64,000 nucleotides of DNA from Halorubrum xinjiangense (GTDB taxonomy: Archaea > Halobacteriota > Halobacteria > Halobacteriales > Haloferacaceae), in the NCBI RefSeq assembly GCF_900102375.1, contig NZ_FNBO01000004.1, positions 186,001 to 250,000 of the forward strand, given 5' to 3'. This document shows positions 61,550 through 64,000 of this stretch, in pieces. Made by a program: the position numbers and the translations under genes. A model generated the notes under the pieces. It was not told where the DNA came from and did no database searches. It worked only from the letters and a program-made list of their open reading frames with translations. Numbering within the stretch: position 1 is the first letter of the stretch; every line of letters begins with the position of its first letter.

Positions 61550-62785
61550 TCAGTCGTCGGCGGGAGCCGAGCGGTCGGCGGCGTCGATCCGCGCGAGCGC
61601 CTCCTCGCCGCCGCGCTCCGATTCCGTGAGGTAGCACTTCGGATCGGGCGCGAACGGGTCGCCGTGCGCCGAGAGCGCGCGGAGCCGCGAGCCGCCCCGG
61701 CAGATCGACTGGTACGCGCAGTCGGCGCAGCGCCCGGAGAGGCGCTCCTCCCGCTCGCGGAGTCCGGCGAGGAGCGGGTTCGACTCGTCGGACCAGATGG
61801 CGCCGAACGAGCGGTCGCGGACGTTGCCGGGAGAGTACCCCTGCCAGAACTGCGTGAGGTGGACGTTGCCGACGGGGTCGACGTCGGCGACGCGCTCGCC
61901 GGTCGGGTCGCCGCCGTTGCGTTCGAGGTACCGGTAGATCAGGTGGGCGCGGTCGGTCCCCATCTCGCGGTCGGCGTACTCGACGAGGTGGCCCGCGTCG
62001 GCGTAGTTCCCGACGAGCAGCGTCTCTATCTCCTCGCCGGCCTCGTGGTACTCGCGGGTGAGATCACAGAGGTCGGTGACCGCCCGCCGGGTCGCCTCGG
62101 GCGAGAGGTCCACGTTCGAGATGTCGGCGCCCCGGCCGCCGTAGTCGAGGTGGTAAAAACAGAAGCGGTCGACGCCGACGTCGACGAGCAGGTCGACGAC
62201 GCCCGCGAGGTCGTCGACGTTGTGCTCCGTGATCGTGTACCGCAGCCCCGTCTTGAGCCCCACGTCGAGGCAGGCCTCGATGCCGCGGACCGCGGCGTCG
62301 AACGCGCCCTCCTCGCCCCGGATCCGGTCGTTGCGCTCGGGGAGCCCGTCGACGGAGACGCCGGCGTACTTGAGCCCGGCCGCCTTCAGTTCCCGGGCGC
62401 GCTCCCGGGTGAGCAGCGTGCCGTTCGTCGAGAGGACCGGCCGGACCCCGCTGTCGTCGGCGTACGCGATGAGCTCGGCGAGGTCCTCGCGAACGAGGGG
62501 CTCGCCGCCGGAAAACAGTATGACCGGAACGCCGAAATCGGCGAGGTCGTCGATGAGCGCCTTCCCCTCGGCGGTGGATAGCTCGTTGGGCGCACCCTCG
62601 GTGTCCGCGCCCGCGTAGCAGTGTTCGCAGTAGAGGTTACACCGCTTCGTGGTGTTCCAGACGACAACCGGCCGTTGCTGCTTCTCCTCCGTGATCTGTG
62701 GCTCCTTCGAGCCGTCGGCCGCGTCGTAGCGGAGCCCGTCGCTCTCGGCGTCGAGCCCGCACAGCAGCTTGCTGACGGAGATCAT
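61550..62785 (-). CDS. Radical SAM/SPASM enzyme partnered with the Htur_1727-type protein
   Basis: A 411-residue radical-SAM enzyme. The Fe-S/SAM cluster motif is CxxxCxxC at Cys49, Cys53 and Cys56 (CNLYCEHC). GGEPLVREDL binds SAM, and the C-terminal SPASM domain has a Cys set in GRCADCAYQSICRGGSR and DPKCYLTE for auxiliary 4Fe-4S clusters. This design is used in peptide maturases and in AhbC/AhbD-type heme enzymes. Its ATG overlaps the stop of the upstream partner gene (ATGA at 62782-62785), so they are made together. Whether it acts on that partner or on heme is open. Confidence 0.87.
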   Translation of the reverse strand: MISVSKLLCGLDAESDGLRYDAADGSKEPQITEEKQQRPVVVWNTTKRCNLYCEHCYAGADTEGAPNELSTAEGKALIDDLADFGVPVILFSGGEPLVREDLAELIAYADDSGVRPVLSTNGTLLTRERARELKAAGLKYAGVSVDGLPERNDRIRGEEGAFDAAVRGIEACLDVGLKTGLRYTITEHNVDDLAGVVDLLVDVGVDRFCFYHLDYGGRGADISNVDLSPEATRRAVTDLCDLTREYHEAGEEIETLLVGNYADAGHLVEYADREMGTDRAHLIYRYLERNGGDPTGERVADVDPVGNVHLTQFWQGYSPGNVRDRSFGAIWSDESNPLLAGLREREERLSGRCADCAYQSICRGGSRLRALSAHGDPFAPDPKCYLTESERGGEEALARIDAADRSAPADD

Positions 62786-63183
62786 CGCGACCCCTCCGCG
62801 GGCGGCTCCGCGGCGTCTTCACCGTCGTCGACCGGCGCGCTGCCGCACGCGACCGTCGGCGTCCCCTCGGTCTCCTCGTAGACGCGCGGCTCGTCGGCGT
62901 CGTCGGACGCTGCTGAATCGCCCGGCCCTTCGGGCTCGTCGCCCGCGAGCGACTCGGCGGAGTACCGGGACACCTCCGCGGCCGGACACACCCACACGTC
63001 GCGGGCGTACCACGCGAAGAGCTTGCTCGCCTCCTCGTGGGCGACCTCCGGCGTCGGCGCGGCGACAGTGCCGACGTGGCGGAGCGGGTCCGACTCCTCC
63101 TCGCGGACGAACACCTCAAACCGGCGACCGTCGGCCGACCGGGGCCCGTTCGCGTCCTCGGTTCGGTCCGTCTTCTCGACCAT
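62782..63183 (-). CDS. Htur_1727-family radical-SAM-partnered protein (candidate RiPP precursor or partner)
   Basis: A 133-residue protein starting MVEKTDRTEDANG. Residues ~20-80 (RRFEVFVREEESDPLRHVGTVAAPTPEVAHEEASKLFAWYARDVWVCPAAEVSRYS) resemble a PaaB-like small domain; the rest is an acidic, Pro/Ser/Glu-rich tail with a short conserved ACGSAPVDD near the end. Annotators pair it with radical SAM genes under the name Htur_1727 family and suggest a RiPP role, but no product is known. Its stop and the enzyme's start overlap. Divergent upstream region contains no other gene. Confidence 0.8.
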   Translation of the reverse strand: MVEKTDRTEDANGPRSADGRRFEVFVREEESDPLRHVGTVAAPTPEVAHEEASKLFAWYARDVWVCPAAEVSRYSAESLAGDEPEGPGDSAASDDADEPRVYEETEGTPTVACGSAPVDDGEDAAEPPAEGSR

Positions 63184-63473
63184 ACCACCGATACGGACGG
63201 CCTCCCGAACGGGGTTTCGCGCGTTCTCACGGCCGCGAAATTCGCCCGAACCTGTTCGGGTGACGGCGGCCGTGCGGCACGGTCTCCGGGAGAGACAGGC
63301 GGCGAGCGGCGGACTTATCGCTACCGAAGCGGGAGAGATGCGAGGACCGCAGGCGGCGCGATCCCGCGTGAGAACGGCCTGTCACCGCAGGAGAGAGCCG
63401 CTTAGATGACGCGGTTCTAGGTTCTGTTGTAATACTCACGTTTAACACAAATCCCTCCATAGACTATCGTATA
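63184..63473. other. Intergenic region at the boundary of the right-hand accessory segment
   Basis: 290 bp without a gene. The first half keeps high GC with short GCGGCG-type stretches; from about 63410 the sequence becomes clearly AT-rich (TTGTAATACTC, TTTAACACAAATC), and a promoter-like AT run lies just before the ATG at 63474. No tRNA or attachment-site duplication is visible. Confidence 0.5.
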
Positions 63474-64000
63474 ATGACAGACAGAAGCGAAATAGTCGGC
63501 GTCCGACTCACACCAGCAGAGCGTGAAAAATTTGAGGACTTCTTGCGTGAAGAAGACGAGTTCGACAGTATAAGCCGATTCTTTCGTGTCGCCGCACATC
63601 GGCATATGGCAACTGCTAACGAAGATGTATCCATCGATCCTGAAGAGATCATTGACGCCGTGGATTCAGCAGTAACACCCATCTCAGAACGACTCGAAAG
63701 GGTTGAAGATCATGTCCTATCGATCGATTCGAGCGTCACGAACGATGATAAAATCGACCTTCTGGCACAGGATCTTTACTCATCACTGCCAACACACTCG
63801 AAAGCTGACGGACTGCCGGATTTCGATAAGATCAAAGAATTCGATGCACCGAGCGACTTAGCGCTCGCTCAGGGTATCTCGACGCCCGAGATTTGGGCAG
63901 AATATTACGACGAGGAACTCGCGGATGTACGCCGCGCCTGCGCTCGAATGTTAGAGTACTACCCGGAGGTGAATTACATCCAAGACAGGGCAGGAGAGTC
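63474..64000 (+). CDS. Accessory protein, N-terminal 175 residues, cut by window edge
   Basis: This gene starts at 63474 and runs past the window. Residues 1-45 (MTDRSEIVGVRLTPAEREKFEDFLREEDEFDSISRFFRVAAHRH) look like a ribbon-helix-helix/CopG-like DNA-binding start (RLTPAEREKFEDFL...SISRFFR). A helical linker follows (SERLERVEDHVLSIDSS), then DLYSSLPTHSKADGLPDFDKIKEF. Such proteins are common beside integrases in haloarchaeal integrated plasmids and viruses. The codon use is far less GC-biased than in the genes to the left, a sign of recent gain. No closer name is justified. Confidence 0.72.
   Translation, partial: MTDRSEIVGVRLTPAEREKFEDFLREEDEFDSISRFFRVAAHRHMATANEDVSIDPEEIIDAVDSAVTPISERLERVEDHVLSIDSSVTNDDKIDLLAQDLYSSLPTHSKADGLPDFDKIKEFDAPSDLALAQGISTPEIWAEYYDEELADVRRACARMLEYYPEVNYIQDRAGE

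Overview
The window comes from a haloarchaeon (class Halobacteria), most likely Halorubrum or a close relative. The DNA is very GC-rich, the proteins are strongly acidic, and many genes start at an ATG about 27-32 bp downstream of a TTTATA/TTTATC-type TATA box, which implies leaderless transcripts. Archaeal markers include PAN, CDC48, archaeal HMG-CoA reductase, CofH, EndA, pelota, aIF5B/IF-2, NOB1, archease/RtcB, DGGGP synthase and pyruvoyl arginine decarboxylase. No tRNA, rRNA or CRISPR array was seen.

Layout. 1-9.9 kb: a cut-off FAD oxidase, a polysaccharide flippase, an aspartoacylase-family enzyme, arginine decarboxylase, PAN, a HalX response regulator, and M29 and M48 peptidases. 10-25.7 kb: acetamidase, a large secreted PQQ-propeller protein, CofH (F420), HMG-CoA reductase (lipids), archease, and an intein-bearing rtcB. 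25.7-43.8 kb: small conserved haloarchaeal proteins, pelota, IF-2, NOB1, UppS, a NikR-like regulator, CDC48 and EndA. 43.8-49.4 kb: an AT-richer accessory island with a CPBP protease, a frameshifted CPBP pseudogene, and a zinc-ribbon regulator divergent from an MFS transporter across a 37-bp palindrome. 49.4-63.2 kb: SerS, dihydroorotase, a MoxR/DUF58/transglutaminase operon, eIF1-like factor, DGGGP synthase, an actin-like protein (candidate salactin), and a radical-SAM/Htur_1727 partner pair. From about 63.4 kb the composition drops again and an accessory gene runs off the edge.

The most notable feature is a family of five long intergenic elements (A 4328-4666 +, B 9985-10430 +, C 15441-15958 -, D 30054-30395 +, E 40812-41300 +). 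Each has a core of about 230-280 bp that can fold into three stems. The stems keep pairing between copies although their sequences differ (paired changes in P1, P2 and P3), with G-U-type pairs in some copies. The core is followed by one to several 57-bp units, each repeating the 3' strand of stem P3 (CTGGGGCTTTGG) and most ending in a TATA-like TTTATAA. In copy D the core strand (CGAAG) and both tail strands (CTTCG) have changed together. I read this as a structured RNA or hairpin repeat family that I do not recognise. Transcription and function are not shown.

RNA-processing genes are dense here: EndA cuts tRNA introns, RtcB with archease joins the halves, and NOB1, pelota and IF-2 act in ribosome maturation, rescue and initiation. 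PAN, CDC48, M29, M48 and the MoxR operon cover protein quality control and the cell envelope. HMG-CoA reductase, UppS and DGGGP synthase cover isoprenoid lipids.
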